The translations under genes were made by a program, and so were the position numbers. Shown here in pieces: positions 1 to 12,690 of a DNA stretch of 64,000 bases. Source of the stretch: Girardinichthys multiradiatus (lineage: Eukaryota > Chordata > Actinopteri > Cyprinodontiformes > Goodeidae); contig NC_061802.1 of NCBI RefSeq assembly GCF_021462225.1, positions 4,483,859 to 4,547,858 on the forward strand. Direction: 5' to 3'. The notes under the pieces were generated by a model. That model had not been told where the DNA came from, ran no database searches, and saw nothing but the letters and a program-made list of their open reading frames with translations. Positions within the stretch are counted from its first letter, which is position 1. Every line of letters begins with the position of its first letter.

Positions 1-3000
1 TCTCTGTACCTGAGGTGTCAGTTAAGACAGAGTTATGTAGATTAAAAAACGTTGTTTATTGTTACAGTGGGCGCTCATATTGCTTACCAAAAATAATTTT
101 ACCAAAACAGTTGAGGGAAAAAAACAAAGCACAAGCACAGATGATAAAATAATAAATATTGACATTCCTGCCAAACAAATGTAGACAAGTGATTTTACAA
201 GACCATAAAAAAAATCAGATAAATTAAACTGGTCCTGCATTTTTTACAGATAATGCTTTTGCATTGTGATAAAACATTTCTCTGGGAGAGAAATTGGCAA
301 ACTGTTGATGAATAAAATCTGGCCTTTCCAGCTCCTTCTGCTGAGACCTTAGAAGAACAGGGGAGTATGCATTGTAACAGCATGATTCATGTTCCTTACC
401 TTCTACACACTCAAACTACACAGCAACACAAAAGTTTAAAGGTATTTTTCTTTATTAATTACTCTCATGATAATAAAAGTAGGTATTATAAACAGCAATT
501 AATGCAGTTTATCAAATGGTTCAGCAACTGAACAGTTTATGTTTCCATATCCTGGTGGCTTCAGTTGGAAGGACACCAAGGAGTACATTAAACATATGGA
601 AACTACAAAACGCATGGCAAAAAGTCAGTGATGCAAACAACAATGAAACCCAGTTGTTTATGAGTACCTCATCTGTCCGTATGCAGTCAAGACGACTGTG
701 ACCTGCATGTACTGAGTGATGTGGGTGGCAGAGCACACATGGATGCTGAAGGTTTTACGGTCTTGTTTCATGCATGTGTGTTTTTATTCAGCGTGTGTGG
801 GGACATGCCATCAGTAAAGACGGAACAAAGGAAGTTTTCTCAGGCAAAGACGCTGTGACTGAGCATGTGCAGTAAACCTCACCCCATCCAATCTCATGAG
901 GAGATGTCACGGGAATGTATGGGATGTTGCTTAAGGTTATCAGACCCACAACCCTCTAGGAGTGTTTCACCACTATCCATCATCTGGAACCACCTATCAT
1001 ATTGGTCTAATCCATGCATGGGCCATCATGAGAATTTGAGACAGGGAGTTCATAGGGTTGATGGACTACTGTCAGGGTCTACCACTGTTTCCAGTTTAAC
1101 TTAATGGAAGAGTGCAGGTAATTCCACTGTCATGCCTATTCCCAGTGAGATATCTGTAGCACCAGCTTTATTTTTCATGCCCTACAAATGGAGCAGTCTC
1201 TGATATATTCTCTATAGGGTGTAGGGGTTCAATAAATCATCTTTAAGAAAACTGTTGGTGCTTTGTGTTCCCTTTAGCAGATATTATTACCACTGCCATT
1301 ATATCTTGGCACAAAATTAATGTTCTATTAAAAATACATTATATTACATATAATATATTTATATATGGAATATGCTCTGTTTCTACCTCATAAGTGCATA
1401 TGTAATTTCTCAAGCACAAATTGACAAATATGAACCTGTACACAAACACATATACAAAGCTTTGGCATCATTTCCCATTACATTATAGGAGATGCACTTT
1501 ATGCTGATGTTGCTGGAGTACAAGGAGAACTCCTAATCTTTCTCTCTCCAGTTCATCCATCATGTAATCGCATCCTTAACATTACTGCAAAACAGTCTGA
1601 TGTAGAGCCAATAATCTAGCAAACTGATGATTACTATGATCTATCAATCTCATAAACATAAACACTTCTGCCTTGTTGCAGAAAACATTTATTTTAGACA
1701 ACACTATTTAATCCTGAATAATTTAATGTTCATTTACCATATGTAACTGATTAAGGTTGTAATTAAAATATGTTGTGATGAAAACTGATTAAGAAAAATC
1801 AAAAGTTAAAGCAAAAGCCAATATAGCATAAATACTTTTATTATAATCTATTGAAGTATTGATTTCACACAACTACTTTTAGATAAAATACCCCTAAGTA
1901 ATGATCCAAATAATTTGCAAGTAATCAAATTTTCCCATTTTTTTCTGGATTGGCTTTGACCAGTAATTAGCAGAGCAAACATAAAAACAACAATGCATGA
2001 AACTCACAAAAACTGAAATCTCCCACTTTTTACACCCTTTAAACACCTCATCAAACAGCATGTTATTTGCACTCTAAGTTTAGGAAAAAAAACACATAAA
2101 GTTGGGCATAACTTTTTACTGGATTGAAAACTACTACGTCTACCAAGATCTTACAACAGTTTATATATTTAAATCTGATCTTATATATGTAAATCTATAT
2201 ATGTAGGTCTGACTTTCTAGAAATTTCAAAATCGGTAGCATTTGTTTAAAAGGCCTTAGGCGAGTCAGTAAAAAGTTGAGTTTTATTGCTACTTTTAAAG
2301 TAACTGGCATTTTGAGGAAGATACTTCTCGATGAACCTGAAACAAAAATCACACTGTCTTTTGCAAACATCTGCTTCATAGATGGTAATTGCATGAACAC
2401 ATTCAAACAAGCTGGTAAAAACTTGTGTAAAATTTTTATACAATAAACACTATTTTTCACTGCTGCCACAACAGCACTTAATACTTTCACTACTTTAAAA
2501 GGAAATCGGGGACAGAAAGCAGATTTAAGTTGAATCTATGTGATCAAAGATGAGCCATCGAGTCTCAGAGATTTAACAACTGGAATTAAGTGAGTGGTAA
2601 GTGCAGCAAACAGATGCCGGTGAAACCACTCTGCCTCCTTGTGTGTCTTTTACTACCAACATCAAGACTTTTCGGTGCATCTTTCAGCCAGATGATGGAA
2701 GTTATGACTGAGTAGCAAAGACTAACAAACAGATGTGTGCCGTTTTGGAGCGTGGAAGCTTCTCCCTGACTATCAGTGGTTTCTCTCATAAATTTTTTAA
2801 TGGTTACACGTGGCTGGTTGGAAAATCCTGAAAGATAACAGACGGAGATAACTGAAAACGTGGATTAAATCTGAACGCTCACTGGAAGAAAAGGAAATCT
2901 AAGGAAACATGTATCAATAGGTTTGCCAGGAAAATACTCAAAAATAGGCTTATCATGAACATGAGAATTTTTTTAAATATGTTCATTATTAAAGAAAAGA

Positions 3001-4130
3001 CTTAACCCACACTCTGTCCCTCGAGAGTTCCTATTCCTCTCTTCTTCCTGTTGTTTGACCTCAGCTGTTTCTCATGACCACATTTCTCGAGAGCACAGTC
3101 ACAGCATCCATTTTATCCTGGAATATAAATAGACTCACTGGTTTTATGATCTAAACAGGCCTGGCTGTTTGACAAATACCCACCACATACCAAAGTAACT
3201 ATGGCAGAGAACAAACTTGGAGAGCACAGCAGCTAATGCAGCATCAGAGGACAATTTCCCCTTTTACTCAGCCCCTCTCTAATGCCAGCATTGGCTGCCC
3301 TCTATAGTCCAAGGGCATCCATTTCACCAATCACATTAGACTGACAAAGAATCCAGCTGATTAAATTAGGCTGCAAAAATAACATCAGCATCACCACCAT
3401 GCAGACCCGTCCAGCTCCAGTAACTCTGCAGGGTCCTGTGATGTTTCAGAGTTTGGCTGAAGGGTGCAATGTGAGAAAAGCAGCTGATAAGCTTGAATAA
3501 AACCAAAAGCTTACAAATCCAAACAGGTTTAGGTCATATTCTTGGATATCACCCAAAATGCAAGTGATGCATATCAGATGAACTATGCTGAGGGGATTTC
3601 TTTGCAGTAAAGGTTATGGTTTTTTTATTTGTGCTTTAAAAACTAAATGGAGAAGGAAAAATACATTGTAATTTGAGAAATATTGTAAAATGGGACAACT
3701 TCAGACAATGAATGTTAAGTATATCAGTATTTTGGTTATGTTTACTTAGCAAAAGGCATCTGTGAACTCAACATGAACATGGTGTATTGTTCTGCTAGAA
3801 ACAAAACTTTCAAAACAATCTATTCCTTGATGCCCCCAGAGTTTTCTTTTAGGTGAGACACAAATCATGTGACCAGGGTGAAATATCATTTTCACCCTGT
3901 GTTTGGATGCTTGTTAGAGGCACACGTCTACAAGCATCTTCATCACATGTTCACCTGTGGGTTTCATTAACAGCTGAAATACATATTGAACAAATCAACA
4001 TTTTTCTCAGCATATATATTCGACTGGGGCTATAAAGATACTATACAAACTAGATTTAATGACCCAACTAGTCCAAACACAAAGAAATCAATGTGATGAA
4101 GTGGAATGACACAAAACATCAACAATAGGA
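1..4130. other. Intergenic DNA, no gene seen
   Basis: AT-rich spacer. The short open frames here have no recognisable family, lack convincing splice sites, and their composition matches the surrounding non-coding DNA. A minus-strand frame at 22-240 is rich in hydrophobic residues, as expected of random AT-rich sequence. I cannot exclude untranslated exons of a neighbouring gene. Confidence 0.5.
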
Positions 4131-4139
4131 AGGATACTT

Positions 4140-4810
4140 AAACATCAAACTCTGATCTTCAGTTTTTTTCCAACGATTTTTTTGTTGGTGTTTTAACTGG
4201 GCCATTCAACCAGCTTTATTTTCTTTCCCGGAAATCCGTTGAGTTTTCTTAGCTGTGTGTTTGGGATCAGTGTTTGACAAATTCACTCTCGATTCATCTA
4301 CAGATTCTTATCAAGAATGTTTTGATACATTTTCCATTCATCTTTCCTTCAATTATGAGAAGTAGGTCATTATCATATGCTGAGAGACAGCTCCACCACA
4401 TAGTATTACCACTACCAACCTTCACTGTTAGTCTGATGCTTTGGGGTTTATGTACAGTGCCATTCCTCCGCCAAGGGTTGTATGTGCAATGACATTCAAA
4501 GAGCTAAATTGTAGTCCCCTCTAACCAAAGCATATTTTCTCAGGATTTTATTGGTTTGTCCAAGTGTTCTGTCGGCAATTTTAAATAAGCCTTAACATGC
4601 TTTTCCTTCTGCAATAGAGTCTTGTGTTGAGAGTGGACATAGAGGCTGTTGTGTGCTTAGCTGATATTTCCATGTTTCTGAGGCCATCAGTGAGTAGTCC
4701 ATGGTTTCTGGACAGTTCTTGTTGTTTTCATGTGTCCTGTCTCTGCCTTTCAGTGAAACAATATGGAGAAACTGGTTGCTGACATGTGCCAAGACAGTTT
4801 TGCTCAAGGT
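4140..4810 (-). mobile_element. Decayed Tc1/mariner-like transposon fragment
   Basis: Read on the minus strand, this stretch keeps the wording of an old fish Tc1-like element (a block around 4500-4640 about caps on Thr/Ser-rich transposase codons, and a block at 4370-4450 matching the region before the second catalytic Asp). Frames are broken throughout and no terminal repeats are visible. The family assignment is from memory of fish repeats; exact ends are uncertain. Confidence 0.5.
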
Positions 4811-6440
4811 GATATTCTAACTGCATGATTGTTCGATTGACTACCCCAGGACAATCCCAAAGCCCTATATGTCTGTAATGGATAAACACTGGGGTGCAGG
4901 GTGGCACCATGTAAACCAGCCACCCCCGGCAGGTGCACCCAGATGTAGAAATATATCTGCAAATAATGTCTTGAGAGTGTTTCGCTACAGGGCCTGATTT
5001 ACTAAGATCACAAATAAGTGGCACAAAATTGTGTGTGGAAAAAAAAAAATTGCATGTTCAAGTAGACCCTCCCCCCCCACACAAACACACACACACGCCC
5101 CAGCCCGTGAAAGCTCCCAATATTAACACATTTATTTAATTCAGCATGAATGTGCTGCTTTTACCTAGGCTGTAAAGGAACATTAAGGGGGTAAATAAAT
5201 ACAAATCTCTTTTGCGCACCAGATAAGAGTGTGCACTTTCAGGAGCGCCCAGGACAGTTAGTTTATCCTTCAATGTCCCTTTTTTTTGGTTTCTGGTGGC
5301 TGTTGATGTTCAGATTTGTTTGTTGGTAACACAATATTTATGGTCAGTTATGCTTTTGATTTTGTATTAATTGCATAAAGATTTTCTGAAGCTCTGCTGC
5401 AAACATGCAGCAGGCAACTATAATCTGCAGCACCTTTTGTGGGCTGTGTAGAATCATTCCTCCTGTGCATCCAGACATAACGGTGTCATCCCATAAAGTG
5501 ATGGTGCACTGGAATTATAATGCTGCAGTTCCAAAATGGCAATGCTGAAAGATATCTCTATTTTTTTTCCCTGACAGTCAAAATATGTTGATATGCACAC
5601 AGAAGGTTCTCTTTCACCATCGTCTGTCATTGTACCTATGCCTCCTCCTCGCCACAATGACCTCTGACATTTTTGCGTGCCAGTTTGCACCTGCCTTTAA
5701 AATGTAATAAATATAGACACAGAACATGCACCCACAACCTGTTTCAGGTTTGATAAATCGTGCTGCGGATGGTAAGGATTTACATTTGCACATCCTCCTC
5801 CCAGTATTTTCCATGTTCTGATGGTCAGCATATGTTTTGCATATTCATAAAAGGGAAAACATGCTAAATGGTTTGCACCTGCTATTTTGGTCATTGGACA
5901 GACGTAATCCTCATTGCAGCTGGTTAGTAGATCAGCTTTGCGCGTGCTATCAAGTTTGCATGTGTTTATCATTGATTATTGGGGAGAGGAATGTGATGGT
6001 GAGAAAACGTTGATCTGATGTGCAGACTTTGATTTAAGATTTAAGTCGGCTTTTAAGGAGCTTATGATGATCTATGATTAGTGTTTAATATGGAGTAAAA
6101 CTGAATGTCTGAGAGAAATCATGATGCAGAGTGGCTTCAATTCCCCAGCTCACCATTTGCTTCTGCAGTTTCCCCTGTCTCCAAAATGAGAGGACGCAGG
6201 GGTCAGAGTCTGCGTGTGGGGCCACACATTCTCCAGTCAAGATTGTTTTTAAAAATCACAACCTTTGCGTGGAAAGTGATGTACGCCAGTTTCAGGCCCC
6301 GTTTTGTACATACCTCACGTTTGTAAATGAGAACCAAAACTTTCTGACAGCCAGAAAAAAAAAAAAAAAAAATCGCTGACTATGCTGTTTTTAAGTCACA
6401 TTATGACTCATCCGGGGGGAAGCACAGAGTCATCGTCCAT
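4811..6440. other. Intergenic DNA with low-complexity tracts
   Basis: No gene is supported. The segment has an A-run near 5040, a C/CA-rich tract near 5070-5100 and an A-run near 6355-6372. A phrase near 4988 (gggcctgatttactaagatc) is typical of ends of fish DNA transposons, so much of this block may be an old non-autonomous element, but I could not find its partner end. Confidence 0.4.
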
Positions 6441-6441
6441 T

Positions 6442-6625
6442 TTAGAAGAACCCAAGTTTTAACTTCTTCTTTGATGTTTTGAGGTCCTTGAAAATTAACT
6501 CCACATAATGCGCTTTCCTTATGATGTCATCTGTTTTGTGAAGTTCACCAGTTCTTCCAGTAGCAAAACACCCACACAACATGATACTGCCACTGCCGTA
6601 CTTCACAGTTGCGATGCTGTTCTGA
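6442..6625 (-). mobile_element. Tc1-like transposase fragment
   Basis: The minus-strand frame contains VKYGSGSIMLCGCFA, a clear variant of the KHGGGSIMLWGCF block that lies between the first and second catalytic Asp of Tc1 transposases. Only about 60 codons survive, with no catalytic residues and no terminal repeats. Confidence 0.7.
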
Positions 6626-6639
6626 GGCATTGTCGCTGT

Positions 6640-8070
6640 GGCCAAACACTCCAATTTTCAATTTCCTGAAAATTAAATCGGATATTTATAGACACTGTCT
6701 ATAAATATTTGATTTAATTTTCCGCCACACTACCAGAGGAGGATATTTTAGAAGTAATCATGTAAGAAACTTACAAAAAGAAGAAGACGGCTAACTTGGG
6801 ACTGATTAAAACCCCTCCCCTGGGGTTGTCCTCTCAACTTGTTCTCTGTTATTACCACTATAGTTCTCAACTGTCTTTTCCTTGTTATTTTCCCCACCTT
6901 ATATGTGTTTTTCTTCCTTGCATTTCTGAAATTACACCAACTGCATGTTTCCTTTCCTTCTGTTTATGTAATTTTGTCTTCAGAGCATTTTACAGACAAC
7001 ATTCATGCAACTTTGTAACATTTGTGTCTGCATGCATTTGCACACCCAGACGCTGCCAGAGGCAGTTCATGAAATTCACAACTTCAAGAAGCTATCTATG
7101 CCCATTTCGGTGTCAGTCTCTGAGCTCAGACACACGCTCTAACACACAGGTGCACATCAAGCATGGCTGGACTTGCAGCTAAAGTACCACAAAGCAGCAA
7201 GCATCTAAATTCTGTGACATGACATCCAACTTTCACTGTGCATCAGTAACTTTCATCTAGTTTGGAGTATTGCTTCAAAGGGCTCAGATGTCTTTTAAGG
7301 GATTTATTTATGCTCTGATCTCAAATTATTTCTTTGGAAGCCTATTTTCCCAAGTTTATTATTAGTTGTCTGAATACTATTTTTTTTATTCATTTTATGA
7401 GCCCATGAAGGAAATCAACTTTAAGCTGATTGCATAAAATGCTGCATTCTTCAGTCAAAGAAAATCTTCTGTTCTTTTCCCTTAAAATCATATAGTTTTA
7501 TATTTCTAGCTCTACCTTGACGAGAGCAGAATAACATGCTAATTTATGGATAAATGTTATAAACTCTACTTTTATCCTGATTGACAATTAATATAAGTGC
7601 TATGAAATCTAAGACAATGTTCTGCTACTCTCATTTGTCATAGCTATCTGCACAATGAGAGCAATTAAATTATTGTTTTCTGCAAAAAGATACTTATTTA
7701 GTGAGCTTAAATGAAGGCAATCTCAGCTTAGATTTGACAAAAAAAGTGTTCAAAAGCTTACATATATGAGAGAAAAGTAAAAATAATTTCTAATTTCCAT
7801 GAATAGGCACTGAAACTTGACAAACAACAGCATTGCTAAGATCCTAAAGATGACCAGTTAATTAGGCACACTAATTTATATCTTAAATCCCATATATTTC
7901 GTAGGAAATTAACAGAACAGTAAAACAAAGACAAACTGCTTGAGACAAAAAGTGCCAATATACCTTTAAAATCAAATAGCTTCAGTTGTCAGTTTAACAC
8001 ACTACCTGGTGAATAAATGTTTAAATTTCTGTTAGAATTATGTGCATAAAAACAATGAAAGCTTGTTTTA
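6640..8070. other. Intergenic DNA, no gene seen
   Basis: AT-rich sequence. The plus frame at 6796-7182 (128 codons, Cys/Phe/Ser-rich) has no family resemblance and no splice context, and I treat it as chance. Confidence 0.5.
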
Positions 8071-8074
8071 CCTT

Positions 8075-8285
8075 GAGAGCTTCGCCCGGCGGCTGATAGC
8101 TGCTGCAGACCTGCACGCTTGCAGGGGAGCGTGGGGCTATGAAAACGCTGCAACAGCAAAGTTCAGCGGACCGCACCAGGAAGAGTTTCTGTGGACACCC
8201 GAGCTGAAGTCTGCAGAGAGAAATCCCCTTATGTCACAACCAAGAGTGAGTTTCTGCCCTCATGCGTGGAGATAAAAGATTGCCC
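8075..8285. other. GC-rich patch, possible untranslated exon or promoter
   Basis: This block is clearly richer in G+C than the kilobases on either side. On the minus strand it ends in a good donor-like junction (CTCTCAAG followed by GTAAAA, near 8066-8079), as a leader exon of a leftward gene would. The plus frame through it has no recognised family. No matching coding exons were found to the left in this window. Confidence 0.3.
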
Positions 8286-8514
8286 ACATCAATCCTGCAT
8301 GCCTGCACAGACCAATAAAAATAAGCTGTTTTGTAGAGTTGAGGGTTATGTGTTACCTGATGATGCAGAAGGGGAGGAACGAGTGCAAATGAAGGTGGCG
8401 CTAATTAGCAAGAAGCTCCGTGGAATCTACCATCCATCATTTTGTCTTCTGGAAACCCACAAAAAGACAAGCAACAGAAAATATCAAATTAGCAGTGAAA
8501 TGTGACTGGTAATA

Positions 8515-9180
8515 TACAGTTCCATAAAAAGTCCCAACCCCGCATCCCCCTTCATGTTTTCTTCTGTTTTTTAACAGATTTATTGTCCTGATGCATAACT
8601 CAAGTGTGCTTGAGCCAAGTGTCACAAACTGATAGCCGGACATTCTCCCCCAGAAATATCTGCTAGAGAGCAGAATTCATTAGTTACAGCACGTAAGCAG
8701 CCACAGATCATCCCTGACCATGCTGCGTTGGTTTTATGCTACGTAACAAGCTGCATAACTTTCAAAAAGTCCCACAGAATATTTTCACAAAATTCCTGGT
8801 AACAATTTATTAGTTCTGCTCACACCTGAGCAGTGGTTTTCACCTTAAAACTCTTCCATTGAGGCCATTTTTGCCCAGTATCCTTCCTATTGTTAAGTCA
8901 TGAACTCTGGCCTTAACTAAGAATCAAGTTCTTTTTTGACCTCATGGATGATCCATTGATGCACTCTTGGAGTAATTTTGGTAGATTGGCCACATCTGGA
9001 AGGTGTACCACAGTTCCATGTTTTTCTCCACATGTGTGTAATGACTCTCGCCATGGTTCGCTGGAATCACAAAACCTTAAAATTGCAGGACTAATGCCTA
9101 GCAAACATGTCCCCTGTATATCTAAACTCTTGGAGGCTCAAATCCAGCAGGGGGCACTAACGAGTCCCAGAGTCCACACA
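8515..9180 (-). mobile_element. Decayed DNA-transposon-like repeat
   Basis: The wording around 8940-9075 is familiar from an old repeated DNA-transposon family of vertebrates, and the block runs up to the insertion point of the Tc1-like element at 9183. There is no open frame of note. I cannot name the family. Confidence 0.4.
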
Positions 9181-9182
9181 TA

Positions 9183-10719
9183 CAGGTCCTTCTCAAAATA
9201 TTAGCATATTGTGATAAAGTTCATTATTTTCCATAATGTCATGATGAAAATTTAACATTCATATATTTTAGATTCATTGCACACTAACTGAAATATTTCA
9301 GGTCTTTTGTCTTAATACGGATGATTTTGGCATACAGCTCATGAAAACCCAAAATTCCTATCTCACAAAATTAGCATATTTCATCCGACCAATAAAAGAA
9401 AAGTGTTTTTAATACAAAAAACGTCAACCTTCAAATAATCATGTACAGTTATGCACTCAATACTTGGTCGGGAATCCTTTTGCAGAAATGACTGCTTCAA
9501 TGCGGCGTGGCATGGAGGCAATCAGCCTGTGGCACTGCTGAGGTCTTATGGAGGCCCAGGATGCTTCGATAGCAGCCTTTAGCTCATCCAGAGTGTTGGG
9601 TCTTGAGTCTCTCAACGTTCTCTTCACAATATCCCACAGATTCTCTATGGGGTTCAGGTCAGGAGAGTTGGCAGGCCAATTGAGCACAGTGATACCATGG
9701 TCAGTCAACCATTTACCAGTGGTTTTGGCACTGTGAGCAGGTGCCAGGTCGTGCTGAAAAATGAAACCTTCATCTCCATAAAGCTTTTCAGCAGATGGAA
9801 GCATGAAGTGCTCCAAAATCTCCTGATAGCTAGCTGCATTGACCCTGCCCTTGATAAAACACAGTGGACCAACACCAGCAGCTGACACGGCACCCCAGAC
9901 CATCACTGACTGTGGGTACTTGACACTGGACTTCTGGCATTTTGGCATTTCCTTCTCCCCAGTCTTCCTCCAGACTCTGGCACCTTGATTTCCGAATGAC
10001 ATGCAGAATTTGCTTTCATCCGAAAAAAGTACTTTGGACCACTGAGCAACAGTCCAGTGCTGCTTCTCTGTAGCCCAGGTCAGGCGCTTCTGCCGCTGTT
10101 TCTGGTTCAAAAGTGGCTTGACCTGGGGAATGCGGCACCTGTAGCCCATTTCCTGCACACGCCTGTGCACGGTGGCTCTGGATGTTTCTACTCCAGACTC
10201 AGTCCACTGCTTCCGCAGGTCCCCCAAGGTCTGGAATCGGCCCTTCTCCACAATCTTCCTCAGGGTCCGGTCACCTCTTCTCGTTGTGCAGCGTTTTCTG
10301 CCACACTTTTTCCTTCCCACAGACTTCCCACTGAGGTGCCTTGATACAGCACTCTGGGAACAGCCTATTCGTTCAGAAATGTCTTTCTGTGTCTTACCCT
10401 CTTGCTTGAGGGTGTCAATAGTGGCCTTCTGGACAGCAGTCAGGTCGGCAGTCTTACCCATGATTGGGGTTTTGAGTGATGAACCAGGCTGGGAGTTTTA
10501 AAGGCCTCAGGAATCTTTTGCAGGTGTTTAGAGTTAACTCGTTGATTCAGATGATTAGGTTCATAGCTCGTTTAGAGACCCTTTTAATTATATGCTAATT
10601 TTTTGAGATAGGAATTTTGGGTTTTCATGAGCTGTATGCCAAAATCATCCGTATTAAGACAATAAAAGACCTGAAATAATTCAGTTAGTGTGCAATGAAT
10701 CTAAAATATATGAATGTCA
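9183..10719 (-). mobile_element. Tc1-like transposon, copy A, one end missing
   Basis: Its left end begins caggtccttctcaaaa directly after a TA dinucleotide, the Tc1/mariner target, and is the mirror of the right end of the copy at 20782-22391. Read on the minus strand, homology to that copy continues through the transposase. It stops at about 10719, just after the phrase gaatgtcaa, so roughly 72 bp of the outer terminal repeat are absent and other repeat sequence follows. The transposase frame is intact, but loss of one end should prevent this copy from moving itself. Confidence 0.9.
9457..10461 (-). CDS. Tc1-like DD34E transposase, intact, 334 aa
   Basis: Cut-and-paste DNA transposase of the Tc1/mariner (IS630) superfamily, expected to bind the terminal repeats and move the element into TA sites. 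The N-terminal ~110 residues hold two helix-turn-helix units ([20 protein letters not shown] in the first). The catalytic domain shows D148 in LFSDESKF, D238 in IFQHDLAP and E273 in NPIENLWD, with 34 residues between the last two (DD34E). The length is normal for the family and there is no frameshift or stop. The start is [10 protein letters not shown], the same as in the copy near 21.1 kb. It is 334 unbroken codons in an element that lacks one end, so it could act only in trans. It is not a host gene. Confidence 0.93.
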   Translation of the reverse strand: MGKTADLTAVQKATIDTLKQEGKTQKDISERIGCSQSAVSRHLSGKSVGRKKCGRKRCTTRRGDRTLRKIVEKGRFQTLGDLRKQWTESGVETSRATVHRRVQEMGYRCRIPQVKPLLNQKQRQKRLTWATEKQHWTVAQWSKVLFSDESKFCMSFGNQGARVWRKTGEKEMPKCQKSSVKYPQSVMVWGAVSAAGVGPLCFIKGRVNAASYQEILEHFMLPSAEKLYGDEGFIFQHDLAPAHSAKTTGKWLTDHGITVLNWPANSPDLNPIENLWDIVKRTLRDSRPNTLDELKAAIEASWASIRPQQCHRLIASMPRRIEAVISAKGFPTKY

Positions 10720-11170
10720 AAGAGTTTTCTTTATTTTCATGACTATGAATATTGTAGCTTCACACTGAAGGCATCAAAACTATGAATTAACACATGTGGA
10801 ATTATACACTGAACAAAAAAGTGTGAAACAACTGAAAATATGTCTTATATTCTAGGTTCTTCAAAGTAGCCACCTTTGGCTTTGATTACTGCTCCGCACA
10901 CTCTTGGCATTCTGTTGATGAGCTTCAAGAAGTAGTCACCTGAAATGGTTTTCACTTCACAGGTGTGCCCTGTTAAGTTGTCCTGTTAAAAAATAAATGA
11001 TGCTCCAACTAAACGCAAACCGGATGGAATAGCATGCCGCTGCAAGATGCTGTGGTAGCCATGCTGGTTCAGTATGCCTTCAATTTTGAATAAATCCCCA
11101 ACAGTGTCACCAGCAAAGCACCCCCACATCATCACACCTCCTCCTCCATGCTTCGAGGTAGGAATTATAT
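10720..11170 (-). mobile_element. Composite of older Tc1-like fragments
   Basis: Directly beyond the truncated Tc1 copy lies another Tc1-like end (about 10720-10985, including a phrase on cacactcttggcattctg typical of fish Tc1 5' coding sequence). It is followed by a minus-strand piece at about 10990-11160 encoding KHGGGGVMMWGCFAGDTVGD and NQHGYHSILQRHAIPSGLR, a recognisable block of a different Tc1-like transposase. The pieces are out of frame and lack catalytic residues. Confidence 0.75.
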
Positions 11171-11174
11171 GTCC

Positions 11175-12550
11175 AAACTTTTGGTGTGTACTGTATATAT
11201 ATATATACACACGGTATATTGTTGAAGGTACGAAAAGTAAAATGTTCCATCCTGACAGGAGCAAAACCGCTAAAGTTTTCTATCAAAACAGGCAGAAATA
11301 TTATTTTTAAAAATGGTATTACATGTTGTACAAATGCACTGCTATTCCTTCTGCAGCTGAAGCAACAGATACAATCCAGTTTGAGACAAAGCAAAGTTTC
11401 TTTTCTTTTAGATCAAAATAGATAAAACAATCACTCCAAAGATGCGGCCAAGGACTGTTTTCACATGGAAGCACATTTATTAACTTACCTCCCTTCCCCC
11501 AAACAAGCTACATGATAAAGCACTTGCAATCAATCTATTAAACCAAACAATTCCCTTACATGCACAGGTAAAACAAGTTCATTTTTATTTGCACACTTGT
11601 GCGTGCAAATATTTATGGTATTCCTGCTGAAACCGGAACAAATCCACATCTGCCAAAACATATTATAATACACGCACTCCTGCTCAACTCCTGCCCCCTT
11701 GTGGTATTAGATGCATAGGCAAAATTCCTCTGGTTCTCTTTTTAGTCCTTACCACCAGTTATTTGTAAGGAAAAAAACAATCAGTCTGACAGAAGACTTG
11801 GAGGAAAGGGTGAATTAGGTGTGCCTCCACAGTGATCACGTTGCATATTTAATTTCAATAAACATTAAATTGTTTAGAAAAGTTCTTTTTTTTTTTATGT
11901 CAGAAGAACAGTTTAAGGATTATAATCCATCTTTTGCTGCTTAGCCCAGACATATCGGACAGTAAATGGTTTTCTAGCTGATGTCTTTAGTCCGGCTGCT
12001 CCATTCCAACTCTTCTGTGCGAACTCTGGTATCTATCAGTACCTGAGCTTTCAGCTTAAACTGTATGGTGTTCAAGCTGTTGGGGTCTAAAGGTTGGAAG
12101 TTAAAGTTATGCCTGAAAAGACTGATTGCCATTAAGTTCCTATTGCCACCTATAATGACAAAATCAGTCAGGTACGGTCCTGTAATTATTTAGGTCTGTT
12201 GTCTTAGAAAAACCTCACGGAACTGGAACTGGTCAAAACGATGCTTGAGGTTCTTCAGAGCAACTAAATAAGTTATTCTTGGTTTTAAACCCCATGAGCG
12301 TTTTTGCAGTACCGTGTTACCATATGGAATACATGTCAAATCTGCTTTATCAAATGAAAATCTGCTCTACGATTGTCGGTCAACTTTGAGGCCTCTCCTA
12401 ACATAATAACATAGTAAGATTAGCTGAGAACATTCCCTCTGACCCTGATCATATCCTGAATCATGCATACACACAGCTCCTGTCTGGTTGAAGATACAGG
12501 AGTCCACAGTTTGACAAGGATAAACTAAAACAACTATTATCTGCACATGG
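11175..12550. other. Intergenic DNA, no gene seen
   Basis: AT-rich sequence with a short TA run near 11195-11208 and a T-run near 11888. No coding exon is supported on either strand. Confidence 0.5.
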
Positions 12551-12554
12551 CATA

Positions 12555-12690
12555 CTATCAGTGGTGGGTAGAGTAACCGGAAGTTGTACTTAAGTAAGAG
12601 TAGCACTACTTCACCATATCTGTACTCAAGCAAAAGTATTTGGTAAAAGGGCTACCTAAGTACTGAGTAACTGTTTAATCATAACATCTG
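12555..12690. repeat. Dispersed repeat with actcaagta-type words
   Basis: The stretch starting cagtggtgggtagagtaac and continuing through repeated words such as acttaagtaagagta and tactcaagcaaaagta is a common dispersed repeat of teleost genomes. It is non-coding. I cannot assign a repeat-library name. Confidence 0.55.

Noticed and set aside
22..383. Minus-strand hydrophobic frames at the left edge as a membrane-protein exon
   Set aside because: No acceptor/donor pair fits and no family match; likely AT-rich chance.
6796..7182. 128-codon Cys/Phe-rich frame
   Set aside because: No similarity, no exon junctions, composition like its non-coding flanks.
10986..11394. Small frames with IYIYIY runs around 11.2 kb
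   Set aside because: Produced by a TA microsatellite inside Tc1 remnants.
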